Source: JAFDWI01 sp963764215 (GTDB taxonomy: Bacteria; Actinomycetota; Acidimicrobiia; Acidimicrobiales; Iamiaceae). Taken from it: a DNA stretch of 64,000 nt. Below, in pieces: positions 53,643-62,680 of this stretch (its first letter is position 1; each line of letters opens with the position of its first letter). A model generated the notes under the pieces. The model saw only the letters and a list, made by a program, of their open reading frames with translations, had not been told where the DNA came from and ran no database searches. The DNA lies in NCBI GenBank assembly GCA_963764215.1, contig CAVXRS010000005.1:833855-897854 (forward strand), written 5' to 3'. The translations under genes and the position numbers were made by a program.

Positions 53643-54416
53643 CCGCCGATGGCCCCCCGGGTCGCGGCCCCGACGTCTCGACGCGTCCCGAGATCCGCAC
53701 GACGACCGGCGGCCACCCCCTGGCCGTAGCCTTCGTGGGAGACCCGGTCCCTGCCGAGGGTGCCCAGTCGCCCGTACCGGCGCCGGACATAGTCGTCGAC
53801 CTGCGCGTTCCGGTCCGCCAACACCATGGCGACGCTGGCGCCCCGGTCGACACCAGCGGGATCGCCACGGAGATCGCCGTTGGCATTGGAATTGGCATCG
53901 GCATGGTCGGCGGCGCGTGCGGCGGCGGCGTGGGCCTCGGCGAAGCGTTCGCCGATCTTGGCCGAGAATCCGAACAGGAACGACCGTCGTACGCTCACCG
54001 TCGACGATCCCCGGGGCACCGCGACCCGATGCGCCTCGGTCGTCGCCTGCACCAGCAGCGAGGTGTAGAGCAGCTCCACGCGGGCCAGATCGGACTGGTA
54101 GCCGTGCAGGACCGCGAACGCGCCCGTCGAAACCGACATGGGTCACGACCGCGCACCCGTTCGACGATCCGATCTGGCTCAGCAACGCCAGGCGGGCGCG
54201 CACGTAGGGTCCCGACCCGAGACGGATCTCACGGTCACCGATGCGACCGCGCCGATCGTCCGGGTCGGCGGCGGCGTCGACCATCGCCTCGGTGATCCGG
54301 TAGTCGGCCATCAGGCTCATCGCCTTCGCGGTGAAGGCATCGCGTTCGTGGACGAACTCGGTGTTCTCGGCCTTGTCGAGCAGGGCGCGGATCCTGCGGG
54401 CGATGTCGGTGGTCAT
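53639..54416 (-). CDS. DUF2786 domain protein (frame broken near 54124)
   Basis: About 258 residues. The N-terminal DUF2786 helix pair is IARRIRALLDKAENTEFVHE and DAFTAKAMSLMADYRITEAM. The middle continues GCAVVTHVGFDGAFAVLHGY after removing one G from a run near 54124 (GGGCGCG to GGCGCG). The remainder has a helical RVELLYTSLLVQATTEAHRV and SFLFGFSAKIGERFAEAHAA. The family is of unknown function, often phage- or DNA-linked. ATG 54416. Translationally coupled to the HETAH gene. Confidence 0.78.
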
Positions 54417-54600
54417 TGTCCAATTCCCATTGTCCGGGCCTCACGTGCTGTCGCGGGTACTCGACGAATCGACTCGTTCGACGCCCCCGGCTGAACCGCG
54501 ACCCGGGTTCTTCTGAACGGTGGGCAGCACGTTACCGACGCAGGGTGACAGTTCCGGCGCACCGCCACGCGGCTCCACCCCGCGTGGCGGGACCGCCCGA

Positions 54601-54606
54601 TAGCTT
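54601..54606 (+). promoter_or_regulatory. Probable -10 element (TAGCTT), leaderless
   Basis: TAGCTT ends 7 nt before ATG 54614, supporting that start for the DsbA-like gene and a leaderless mRNA. Confidence 0.45.
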
Positions 54607-54613
54607 GTGGCCC

Positions 54614-55234
54614 ATGGGCACCCACGGATCGGCCATCGAGGTCTTCGCCGACATCGTGTGCCCGTTCGCCCACGTGGGAATCCACCGGGTGCTCGAGCAG
54701 CGCCGCGACCGACGGGGACCCGAACCCCAGTTGTGGATCAGGGCCTGGCCATTGGAGATCGTCAACGACGCGCCCGTGGACCCCGCCATGTTGACCGAGG
54801 AGATCTCCGCACTGCGCGCGAGTGTGGCACCTGAACTGTTCGCCGGATTCGATCCGGCCACCTTCCCGTCGACGTCACTTCCGGCCCTTGCCGTCGCGGC
54901 GGGCGCGTATCGAGCTTCCACCCGGGTGGGCGAGGCGGTCAGCGTGGAGCTGCGCGACAGGCTCTGGGAGCGTGGCGAGGACATCTCGGATCCGGCGGTG
55001 CTCACCGAGGTGTGCGAGTCCTACGGAGTCGAAGTCGGCGAAGCCGACCGGGCGTCGGTCGGCTCGGACCATGACGACGGCGTCGCCCGTGGCGTGGTCG
55101 GGTCGCCGCACTTCTTCGCCGGCGACACCGGGTTCTTCTGTCCGGCCTTCAAGGTCTCCCGCGACGACACCGGCTTCCACGTCGTCGCCGACTCGGCACA
55201 CTTCACCGCATTCATCGACACCGTGCTCGGTTGA
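54614..55234 (+). CDS. DsbA/FrnE-like thioredoxin-fold protein
   Basis: A 206-residue DsbA-family protein without signal peptide: EVFADIVCPFAHVGIHRVLE gives the N-terminal strand and active-site position, with CPFA where DsbA has CxxC, so only one Cys remains. An inserted helical domain follows, then VGSPHFFAGDTGFFCPAF with the cis-Pro loop (VGSPHF). This is the pattern of 2-hydroxychromene-2-carboxylate isomerase and FrnE-like oxidoreductases, many of which bind glutathione or mycothiol. Start chosen from the -10 TAGCTT 7 nt upstream. Confidence 0.85.
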   Translation: MGTHGSAIEVFADIVCPFAHVGIHRVLEQRRDRRGPEPQLWIRAWPLEIVNDAPVDPAMLTEEISALRASVAPELFAGFDPATFPSTSLPALAVAAGAYRASTRVGEAVSVELRDRLWERGEDISDPAVLTEVCESYGVEVGEADRASVGSDHDDGVARGVVGSPHFFAGDTGFFCPAFKVSRDDTGFHVVADSAHFTAFIDTVLG

Positions 55235-55280
55235 TCGGCGGCGGAACGTCGGCGCGCCTCGTGGACCGGGACGCACTGGT

Positions 55281-55718
55281 TCAGCGACTCGCGGTGTCGA
55301 TCCATTCCCAGTGCTGCACTTCGACCATCAGCGGGAGGAGATAGCCGACATAGAAGTTGTGGAGCTTCAGAAAGCCGAAATCCTCGAGCTCCGGCGCGAT
55401 CAGATCCACCCGGTCGTCGTGTTCGCCATAGGCGAGCGCGCGCTCGTAGCACGCCTCCAGATCGGCCAGCGTGTCGACCGCCAACCCGAAATGGTCCATG
55501 CGTGGGCACCGCATCGGTTCCTCGTCGCTCACCAGGTACACGAACTGGTCGTAGCGATGCGCCTGGAGCACCAGACGCCGTCCCGGCTCGGACATCGTGG
55601 GCATCTCCTCCCACCCCATCACCTCCTTGTAGAAGGCCACGATCTCCGCACGACCCTGATCGTCGAGCTGGGCGGCCGGCACGCTGAGCGCCACATGGTT
55701 GAATCGGGGGGAGGTCAT
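55281..55718 (-). CDS. VOC family protein
   Basis: A 145-residue VOC domain: FNHVALSVPAAQLDDQG, FYKEVMGWEEMPTMSEPG, MDHFGLAVDTLADLEACYER, and the C-terminal strand YLLPLMVEVQHWEW with the terminal metal-ligand Glu. Its ATG overlaps the stop of the alcohol dehydrogenase gene (ATGA), so they are coupled and may act on the same substrate. No further specificity can be read. Confidence 0.85.
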   Translation of the reverse strand: MTSPRFNHVALSVPAAQLDDQGRAEIVAFYKEVMGWEEMPTMSEPGRRLVLQAHRYDQFVYLVSDEEPMRCPRMDHFGLAVDTLADLEACYERALAYGEHDDRVDLIAPELEDFGFLKLHNFYVGYLLPLMVEVQHWEWIDTASR

Positions 55719-56764
55719 CGCACAGCTCCACGGTTGGGGGTGGTGAGCACCTTTCCGGCGATGGAACCGCCGGCCAGGCCGTGCATGGCGTCGAGCAACC
55801 CGTCGAGCCCCACGGAGCCGGGCTCGGTCACCACCGAATCGTCGACTGCTCCCGCCGCGAGCAGATCGAGAGCCAAGTCGATGCCACCGGCATCGTGTTC
55901 GAACGCTCCGGTCACGACCAGTTCGTTGAGCAACACGCGATTCGGATCCAAGGCCACCGGCTCCATGCCCGAGCCCACCAACACCAGCCGGCCCGCACGA
56001 TCGAGTTGCGCCAATGCAGCGGGCGCGGCAACCGCCTTGCCCGAGGTCTCGATCGCGACGTCCACCGGTCGATCCACGAGTCGTCGTGGTTCGGCCATGT
56101 TCGGGACATCGAGTTCGTCGGGCACCGTGGTGGTCACCCCCAGCCGGTCGGCCAACGCCCGCCGCAGCGGATTCGGTTCGCACAACGTGATCTCCTCCAC
56201 CCCCTTCCGGCGCAGCGCCAGAACCGAGAGCAGACCGATCGAACCGCCACCGGAGACGAAAGCGCGCTGTCCGGCTTCGGCCCCGGAATTGGTCACCGCA
56301 TGCAGCGCAACCGCGAACGGCTCGGCCAGGGCCGCCACGCGCAGATCCAACCCGTCGGGAACCGGGACCACCGAGTTGGCAGCGGTCACGACGACCTCGG
56401 CGAACGCCCCGTTGCTCGGGGTCGAGCCGGGTTGGTCGCGCCGTTCGCAGATCGAGGGGCGCCCCGCCAGACACTGGCGACAGGTGCCGCACGCGTCGCC
56501 CGGTCCACCGACCACCGCATCTCCCACGCGCACTCCGGTGACGTCCGCTCCGGCCTCGACCACCTGACCGGACCATTCGTGGCCCCCGACCGAACCGGGC
56601 CGCGCCCAGCCTTCCAGGGTCATGTGCAGATCGGTGCCGCACACCCCGCAGTGGCTCACCTGGACCATGACGTCGTGAGACCCCAGCGGCGGCAGGTCGC
56701 GTCGCTCGATGCGCAGGTCGCCCGGCCCGTGGAGCACTGCGGCCCTCGTCGAGGTGGTCGGCAT
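55715..56764 (-). CDS. Zinc-dependent medium-chain alcohol dehydrogenase
   Basis: MDR-superfamily dehydrogenase of about 349 residues. The catalytic zinc ligand Cys is in HCGVCGTDLHM, followed by GGHEWSG (His-Glu). The structural zinc cysteines are CGTCRQCLAGRPSIC. The NAD(P) fold is FVSGGGSIGLLSVLALR. The gene starts at ATG 56764 or 56782. Tightly linked to the VOC gene downstream (4-bp overlap). Sorbitol, threonine or glyco-alcohol dehydrogenase subgroups are all possible. Confidence 0.9.
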   Translation of the reverse strand: MPTTSTRAAVLHGPGDLRIERRDLPPLGSHDVMVQVSHCGVCGTDLHMTLEGWARPGSVGGHEWSGQVVEAGADVTGVRVGDAVVGGPGDACGTCRQCLAGRPSICERRDQPGSTPSNGAFAEVVVTAANSVVPVPDGLDLRVAALAEPFAVALHAVTNSGAEAGQRAFVSGGGSIGLLSVLALRRKGVEEITLCEPNPLRRALADRLGVTTTVPDELDVPNMAEPRRLVDRPVDVAIETSGKAVAAPAALAQLDRAGRLVLVGSGMEPVALDPNRVLLNELVVTGAFEHDAGGIDLALDLLAAGAVDDSVVTEPGSVGLDGLLDAMHGLAGGSIAGKVLTTPNRGAVR

Positions 56765-56833
56765 CGCCACGACCGTAGTCAAAGAACTGACATGAGTGTC
56801 AGAAAGTGGCGACCGCCGGCGTGGTGTGGCCGC

Positions 56834-58336
56834 TCAGGCCCCGAGGCGGTCGAGCAGATTGCGGGTGACGCGTTCGATGACCGGGTCGGCGCCGGTGAGA
56901 CCCCACGCCCATTCGGTGGTCCCGGCGGTGAAGACCGTGCCGCCGTGTTCGTGGATGCCCATCACCGCGTGGCCGTGCGCCAGACGCTCCACGGTGGCCG
57001 GTTCGTGGTCCCCGAACACCCGACCGGCGATGTACTCGTTCTCCGAAGGGAACCCGTCGGGTACCGGCCGGGGTGCGTTCTCGTGGTTGAAGTGCTGCAC
57101 GGGGGTCAGCGCGAGCACCGCGAAATCGGTCGGGGTGCCGTCCGCACCGGTGGGGTGGGGCAGGCCGTCGCGGAACGTCAACTCGCAGCCGTCGCACTCG
57201 TAGCCGACGGTCACCGACTCGGCGCCGATCAGATCGCCGTAGCCCACCTCGGTGCCCTCGAACACCCAGTGCTCCGGGCGGTACACGGTGTAGCCGCCAC
57301 TGCCACGACCGACGGCCCTGCCGATGCGGTGGTAGCCGCCGCGGGTGAAGCTCACCCCGGTGAGGTGGTTCTCGGGTCGCTCCAGCAGATGGTCCGACCA
57401 CATGGTCGTGAGCACCGGCTGGCGATCGGTGCCGTACACCGGGTCGTGCTTGAACTGGTCCTTGAAGCACACCATCACGTCGCGCGGCCCGCCTGCGGTG
57501 GACGATTCGTGGCGGACCTGCCACATGGCGGTGTTGCCCGAGAAGAAGCAGGCGTTGCCGCCCGCGTCCACGAAGTCCTCGACGGTGTCGCGCATGCCCG
57601 CCGACCAGTACTCGTCATGACCGACCGAGAGGTACAGCGACCGGCCGTCCAGCACGTCGGCCACCAGCTCCAGGTCGGCGTTGACGGCGTAGTCGAGTCC
57701 GTAGCCACATGCCTCGGCCCACTGCACGAAACCCAACTCGGCGTTGGGCCAACCGGCCGACCCCGCCCACGCCGAGAACTGGTGGTCGCGCAGGTACGTG
57801 GTGTGGGCGGCCATGGCGAAGTCGGGCGCGTCGACGACCGCCACCCGGCTGCCCGGCCCCGCGGGCTTGCGCAGATACCCCGGCGCCATCGGCCGTGCGA
57901 AGGACACCGCGGTGCCCCGGGTGTACAGGTTCGGCCCACCGAAATCGTTGTAGGCGTTCCAGGTGTTGGTCGACAGCACCAACAGCGGCCGGGACGGATC
58001 GGGGTGCGCGGCGCGTACGACGAAGAAGCCGACCGACTCGTGCAGTTGGCCGAGCCGGGTGCGCAGGCTCACCTCGTAGAAGCCCGACGGCCACTCCGGT
58101 TGCACCTCGATCGTGGCGGCGTCCGGCCACGGACATCCTGCTGACGCGGCATCCACCGGTAGCTCGTGTGGTTCGACGGTCACCAATCCCGACCACACCA
58201 CCTCCCGCTCCACGCCGATGCGGGCGACCTGCACCCGCCCCTCACACGGTGGCCCCGCAACCCGCAGGCCGACGGACTCGCCCGCCACCGCCGATTGGGG
58301 CCAGGCGTACACGAGCGGTTCGGTCGGCGCGGGCAT
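56834..58336 (-). CDS. N,N-dimethylformamidase large-subunit-like protein
   Basis: A 500-residue protein of the dimethylformamidase beta-subunit family. An N-terminal beta-sandwich (WPSGFYEVSLRTR) precedes VLSTNTWNAYNDFGGPNLY, the best-known family motif, followed by LYLSVGHDEYWSAGMRD, ACFFSGNTAMWQVRHE and FTAGTTEWAWGL, which match the family core. It is shorter than the 760-residue characterised enzyme and no small subunit is adjacent, so the substrate may differ. TAGGGT 6 nt before ATG 58336 suggests a leaderless mRNA. Confidence 0.85.
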   Translation of the reverse strand: MPAPTEPLVYAWPQSAVAGESVGLRVAGPPCEGRVQVARIGVEREVVWSGLVTVEPHELPVDAASAGCPWPDAATIEVQPEWPSGFYEVSLRTRLGQLHESVGFFVVRAAHPDPSRPLLVLSTNTWNAYNDFGGPNLYTRGTAVSFARPMAPGYLRKPAGPGSRVAVVDAPDFAMAAHTTYLRDHQFSAWAGSAGWPNAELGFVQWAEACGYGLDYAVNADLELVADVLDGRSLYLSVGHDEYWSAGMRDTVEDFVDAGGNACFFSGNTAMWQVRHESSTAGGPRDVMVCFKDQFKHDPVYGTDRQPVLTTMWSDHLLERPENHLTGVSFTRGGYHRIGRAVGRGSGGYTVYRPEHWVFEGTEVGYGDLIGAESVTVGYECDGCELTFRDGLPHPTGADGTPTDFAVLALTPVQHFNHENAPRPVPDGFPSENEYIAGRVFGDHEPATVERLAHGHAVMGIHEHGGTVFTAGTTEWAWGLTGADPVIERVTRNLLDRLGA

Positions 58337-58342
58337 CGGCCG

Positions 58343-58348
58343 ACCCTA
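58343..58348 (-). promoter_or_regulatory. Probable -10 element (TAGGGT), leaderless
   Basis: TAGGGT on the minus strand ends 6 nt before ATG 58336 of the dimethylformamidase-like gene. Confidence 0.45.
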
Positions 58349-58380
58349 GCGACGTCGGGCGGCACGTGCCCGTCGCTGCA

Positions 58381-59412
58381 TCAGGTGACGTCGCGCAGGG
58401 CCCGGGCGATGGGTTTCCAGCGCTGCAGGTTCGTCGGGTCGTCACGCCAGGAGAGCGCACCGAAGTAGTCGACGACACGGGTGGCGGTACCCCCGTAGCG
58501 GTCGGCGATCGCGTCGCCGATGGTGGCCCACGTTCCCTCGGTCACGAAATGGGCCAGCACCTCGTCGGTGATGACGCCGACCATGCCGGCCATGTCGCCG
58601 GACTTCTGGTGGGCGCGCAGCGCGGCAGTGGTGCCCGGGTGGTCGAGCTGGTCGAAGATGAACCCGTAGTTCGGCGTCGAGCCGTAGAAGGCGATCTGGG
58701 CCCGGGCGAGCTCGCGCCAGCGGGACCGTTCGTCCTCGGTGTCGCCCACGACCAGGAACGCGGGGACGATCGTCTCGAACGTCTCGAGGGATCGCCCGCT
58801 CCGCCGGGCCCCCGCGGCGAGGTTGTCCGCCACGGTGGTGTCCAGGTAGGTCCGGGTGTTGAGCGGATGGACATGGAGGCCATCGGCGAGCTCGCCGGCG
58901 AGGCGCAGCATCCACGGGTTCACCGCGGCGATGTCGATCGGCGGGTCCGGCACGTCGATCGGGCCGGGTGACCACATGGCGGGGAGCAGCGACAGGTCAT
59001 AGAAGCTGCCGTGATGGTCCAGCGGTTCGTCGCCGCGAAACGCCGCGAAGCTGGCACGCACCGCCAGCACGTAGTCGCGCAGGCGCGGCCCCGGTGGGTC
59101 GAACTCGGCCGAGTAGCGGCGTTGGATGTGGGCGCGCACCTGGGTGCCGAGGCCGAGCCGGAACCGGCCGTTGCTGACGTCCGCGAGCTCCCAGGCGGTG
59201 GACGCGGTGACCATCGGGCTGCGGGGAAAGGCCACGGCGATTCCGGTCAGCAGATCGAGGTCGCAGGCGAGGGCGGCGGCCGCACAGGACAGGTACGCGG
59301 TGCGGCCGGCCTCGGTCACGACCAGGCCCGCGTACCCGCTGTCGGCAGCGTTCCGTGCGAGTCGCTGCATTTCGCGCAAGGGCAGACCGCCGGTCATCAG
59401 GTCGAGTCGCAT
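58381..59412 (-). CDS. LLM-class (probably F420-dependent) oxidoreductase
   Basis: A luciferase-like monooxygenase fold of 343 residues starting at ATG 59412 (MRLDLMTGGLPL). Visible blocks: GYAGLVVTEAGRTAYLSCA, LDLLTGIAVAFPRSPMVTA, GRFRLGLGTQVRAHIQRRYS and LADGLHVHPLNTRTYLD. The pattern corresponds to the actinobacterial F420-dependent family TIGR03617 as I recall it; the cofactor is an inference. It lies 45 bp upstream of the dimethylformamidase-like gene on the same strand. Confidence 0.88.
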   Translation of the reverse strand: MRLDLMTGGLPLREMQRLARNAADSGYAGLVVTEAGRTAYLSCAAAALACDLDLLTGIAVAFPRSPMVTASTAWELADVSNGRFRLGLGTQVRAHIQRRYSAEFDPPGPRLRDYVLAVRASFAAFRGDEPLDHHGSFYDLSLLPAMWSPGPIDVPDPPIDIAAVNPWMLRLAGELADGLHVHPLNTRTYLDTTVADNLAAGARRSGRSLETFETIVPAFLVVGDTEDERSRWRELARAQIAFYGSTPNYGFIFDQLDHPGTTAALRAHQKSGDMAGMVGVITDEVLAHFVTEGTWATIGDAIADRYGGTATRVVDYFGALSWRDDPTNLQRWKPIARALRDVT

Positions 59413-59492
59413 ACCCGTACGTCCTAGCCCAAGAACGGCTCGAACGCGGCGTGGTCGGCGGCCCTCGGCGTTCTGCGCGCGGGAGCCAGGGC

Positions 59493-59498
59493 TAGGGT
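59493..59498 (+). promoter_or_regulatory. Probable -10 element (TAGGGT), leaderless
   Basis: TAGGGT ends 7 nt before ATG 59506 of the second carboxypeptidase gene. Confidence 0.45.
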
Positions 59499-59505
59499 CG
59501 CCGGG

Positions 59506-61103
59506 ATGAGGCGCCACAGCTGGTTACCGAAATCGTTCGTCATGTGCACAGCCGCGTTGCTGCTGGTGGCCTCGTGTTCGAGCCACAGCACCGGCAGCGC
59601 GAACGGTTCGGGCACCGGTTCGTCGGATGCGGCAGGGAACCGCCTGACGCCCCAGACCGGCACCCTTCCACCGGCGGCGCTCAAGATCATGGACAGCGCT
59701 CCCTACGCCGCCGCCCACTGGTCGGCGCGCGTCGTGAACATGAAGACCGGCAAGGATGTGCTCTCGCTCTGGGCCGACGACCTCATGACCATGGGGTCGA
59801 ACATGAAGCTCTACACGATGGGCACGGCGCTCGGGGTTCTCGGACCGAACATGCGCATCACGACGCCGGTCCATCGGGTCGGTGACAACCTCATCCTCGT
59901 GGCAGAGGGAGATCCCGTGATGGGTGGCCGCAAGGCAACGGCCAACGGCCCGCTCGCGTATTCGATCCCACCGCAGTTCGACGCGAACGGCCTCCCCGGT
60001 GCGAAACCGGCCCCCGGCGATCCCCTGGCGGGGCTCGACGACCTGGCGAAACAGGTTGCCGCGGCCGGGGTGACCAAGGTGCCCGGCGATGTGCTCATCG
60101 ACACGCGCCTGTTCCACGACTGGTCGCCGACGCACGGGACGACCAGTCCGATCATCGTGAACGACAACCTGCTCGACGTGATCACCAAGCCAGGCGCCGT
60201 CGGCAGCCCGCCGACGCTCCAGACGGTTCCCAAGACCGCCGCGTTCACCCTGGTCAACCAGGTCAAGACCGTCCCTCCCGGTGACGGCACCGACATCGAG
60301 ATCGAACCGGGGGACGGCAACCAGCTCGTGGTCAAAGGGACGGTCGAGGCCGGCAGCGACCCCGTGCTCAACGTCTACCACGTGCCCGATCCCGCCTCCT
60401 ACCGCGGACGCTCTTCATCGAGGCACTGAAGCGTGCCGGCGTCACGGTGACCGCCGATCCGACAGGAACCGACGACCAGAGCAAGTTGCCACCCGAGAAC
60501 GCCTATAGCGCCGGGAATCTGCTCGGTTCGATCAAGAGCCCGAAATTCAGCGCCATCGCCCAGCTCGTGCTCAAGATCAGCCACAACCAGGTCGCGGACC
60601 TCACGGTCTGTCTCATGGCGGTCAAGCTCGGTTCGAAGGACTGCCCGGACGGCTTCAAGCCGATCCGCGCGCGCACCAAGAAGCTCGGAATCACCCCGCA
60701 GCAGACGTGGTTCGTCGACGGCGCCGGCGGCGGCGATGCGTCGACGACCGCCGGTGCCATGACCAAATGGATCGACTGGATCAACCAGCAACCGTACGGG
60801 AAGAGCTTTCCGGAGATGCTGCCCGCCCTGGGGGTCGACGGATCGCTCGGCACGATCGGCAAGAACAGCTCGGCGAAAGGCAAGATCCAGGCGAAGACGG
60901 GGACCACGGCGGCGCTCGACGCGAGCAACGGGCGTCTGTTGATGCAGTCCAAGGCGCTGGCCGGGTACCTGCAGGCCGACGACGGAACGCCGTACTACTT
61001 CGCGCTCTACGTGAACGGCGCCAGCTTCGAGAGCCTCAAGGATCAGTTCACCGTCAACAAGGACCTGGGCGACGTCGCGATCGCGATCCAGCAGAGTCTC
61101 TGA
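59506..61103 (+). CDS. PBP4-type D-alanyl-D-alanine carboxypeptidase lipoprotein, copy 2 (frame broken near 60402)
   Basis: Family S13 enzyme of about 532 residues with a lipoprotein signal (AALLLVASC). SxxK is GSNMKLY, the third motif is a canonical KTG (AKTGTTAALDAS), and GGGDAS marks the SxN region. It removes terminal D-Ala from peptidoglycan peptides or acts as endopeptidase at the outer membrane face. The break near 60402 is a missing G (TACCGCGG for TACGCGCGG), restoring SYARTLFIEALKRAG. Paralogous to the 45.6-kb copy but with intact catalytic motifs. Confidence 0.9.
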
Positions 61104-61130
61104 CGCCGATTGGGCGTCGGGCAGGGTCGG

Positions 61131-61895
61131 TCAACCGGTCTGTTCGGTGGGCCGGATCAGCACCTCGTTGACCGCGACGCGCCGCGGGCGGGTGACGATG
61201 AAGCCGATCGTCTCGGCGATGTCGAGAGCCTCGAGGCGTTCCACGTGTCCGAGGCGTTGGATCATGCTGTCGAGCACCTCGGGACGTAGGTGCGTCGCCA
61301 GTTCGGTGTTCACCGCACCCGGTTCGACCAGACTCACCCGCACGTGGCGCTCGGTCACCTCCTGACGGAGCGACTCGCTGAACGCCCCGACACCGAACTT
61401 CGTCAGGTTGTACACGCCGGAGCCGAGGCGGGGAACCCGACCTGCCACCGAGGAGATGTTGACGATGTCGGCAACGTGGCGCGGTTTTTCGACGGCCGCC
61501 AGCAGCAGATGGGGAAGCGACGCGTGAGCGACATAGAGCAGGCCCTTGACGTTCAAGTCGACCATCCGGTCCCATTCCTCGACCGGAGCATCGACTGCCG
61601 GACCCAGCAGCATCACGCCCGCGTTGTTGACCACGGTGTCGAGTCGTCCGAGCTCTTCGACGGTGCGTTCGACCGCGGCGACGGCCTGGGATTGGTCGGT
61701 GACGTCGCACGTGAGCGCCAGCGCTGTGCCGCCCTGACCGCGGATGTCCTCGGCGAGTGCTTCGATCCGCTCGGTCCGTCTGGCGAGAAGGCTCACCGTG
61801 GCGCCCAGTTCGGCGAGGTGGCGGGCGGTGGCCTCACCGATGCCGCTGCTGGCACCGGTGACGAGTGCGACGGTTCCGGTGAGCCGGTCGGCCAT
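61131..61895 (-). CDS. Short-chain dehydrogenase/reductase
   Basis: Classical SDR of 254 residues. The cofactor motif is VTGASSGIGEATA with an Arg pair after strand 2 (ARRTER, suggesting NADPH); NNAGV is present; the catalytic Ser is in NISSVAG and the YxxxK pair is YNLTK. The C-terminal EPGAVNTEL loop is standard. ATG 61895; a TAGGGT hexamer about 70 nt upstream could be the -10. Related to the YdfG/clavaldehyde-reductase-like group. Substrate unknown. The 61896-62034 gap holds only this upstream region. Confidence 0.92.
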   Translation of the reverse strand: MADRLTGTVALVTGASSGIGEATARHLAELGATVSLLARRTERIEALAEDIRGQGGTALALTCDVTDQSQAVAAVERTVEELGRLDTVVNNAGVMLLGPAVDAPVEEWDRMVDLNVKGLLYVAHASLPHLLLAAVEKPRHVADIVNISSVAGRVPRLGSGVYNLTKFGVGAFSESLRQEVTERHVRVSLVEPGAVNTELATHLRPEVLDSMIQRLGHVERLEALDIAETIGFIVTRPRRVAVNEVLIRPTEQTG

Positions 61896-62034
61896 GGGTT
61901 GCTCCAGGGGTTGAAATGGGGGGAGGCCGTCGATCAGGGAGACCGATCGATCGGGTTCTGCCCTGGCACCCTACCCAAGCGCCGGCCGATCAGACCGTCG
62001 CGCTGAGCCCGACGGCGCTGAAGAGCGGAATGTT

Positions 62035-62680
62035 TCAGGTACGCCCCTGCTGCACGTCCGACTTGGTGATCGCCAGGTAGGCGACACCGACCACGATGCA
62101 CGCCGCGAAGACGAGTGCGACGGTTCCGTCCCCGTAACCGAGCCCGCTCAGGTTCGCGGGTTTGGCGAGCCCGTCGGCGATCGAGGCCCCGAGCGGTCGG
62201 GTGATCACGTAGGTGGCCCAGAACGCCAGCACCGGATTCAGGTTGAACCATCGATAGCCGATTGCGGGCAGGGTGATCAGGGCCGCGAACAGCGCCGCGG
62301 AGGGCAGGTAGCCCAGGTGCAGCGTGTACACGGTGAAGTCGCCCAGGGCGGTGCCCATGGCGAAGGTGGCGACCACCGTTGCCCAGTAGAACGCTTCGCG
62401 TCTCGGGGTGTCGATGGAGTGGATGGAAAGCGTCTTCTCGGTCCGGTACCAGACTGCGAACACCAGGGCGAGGACGATGACGTACAACAGGCTCGAGGCG
62501 ACGTAGGGCACCCCGAGCGCGACATGGAGCGCGTCGGCAGCCATGGTTCCGAATATGCCGACCATCGACACGGCCAGCCAGTACGACCAGGCCACGTAGC
62601 GGCCCTTGCCGAACTGCACCACCAGGGCCGCGACGAACGCGGCGAAGCGACCCAAGCCGGCGAAGCTGGTCACGAACCCA
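62035..62680 (-). pseudogene. COG4705-type membrane protein, 5' truncated
   Basis: Hydrophobic protein with at least six membrane segments matching COG4705 membrane-anchored proteins: YWLAVSMVGIFGTMAADAL, VWYRTEKTLSIHSIDTPRRE (the family hallmark), FYWATVVATFAMGTALGD and NPVLAFWATYVITRPLGAS. The family normally has two more N-terminal helices and about 60 further residues. Here those are replaced by antisense of an IS30 transposase, so the gene was cut by the element. Function of the family is unknown; some members are linked to metal stress. Confidence 0.75.
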
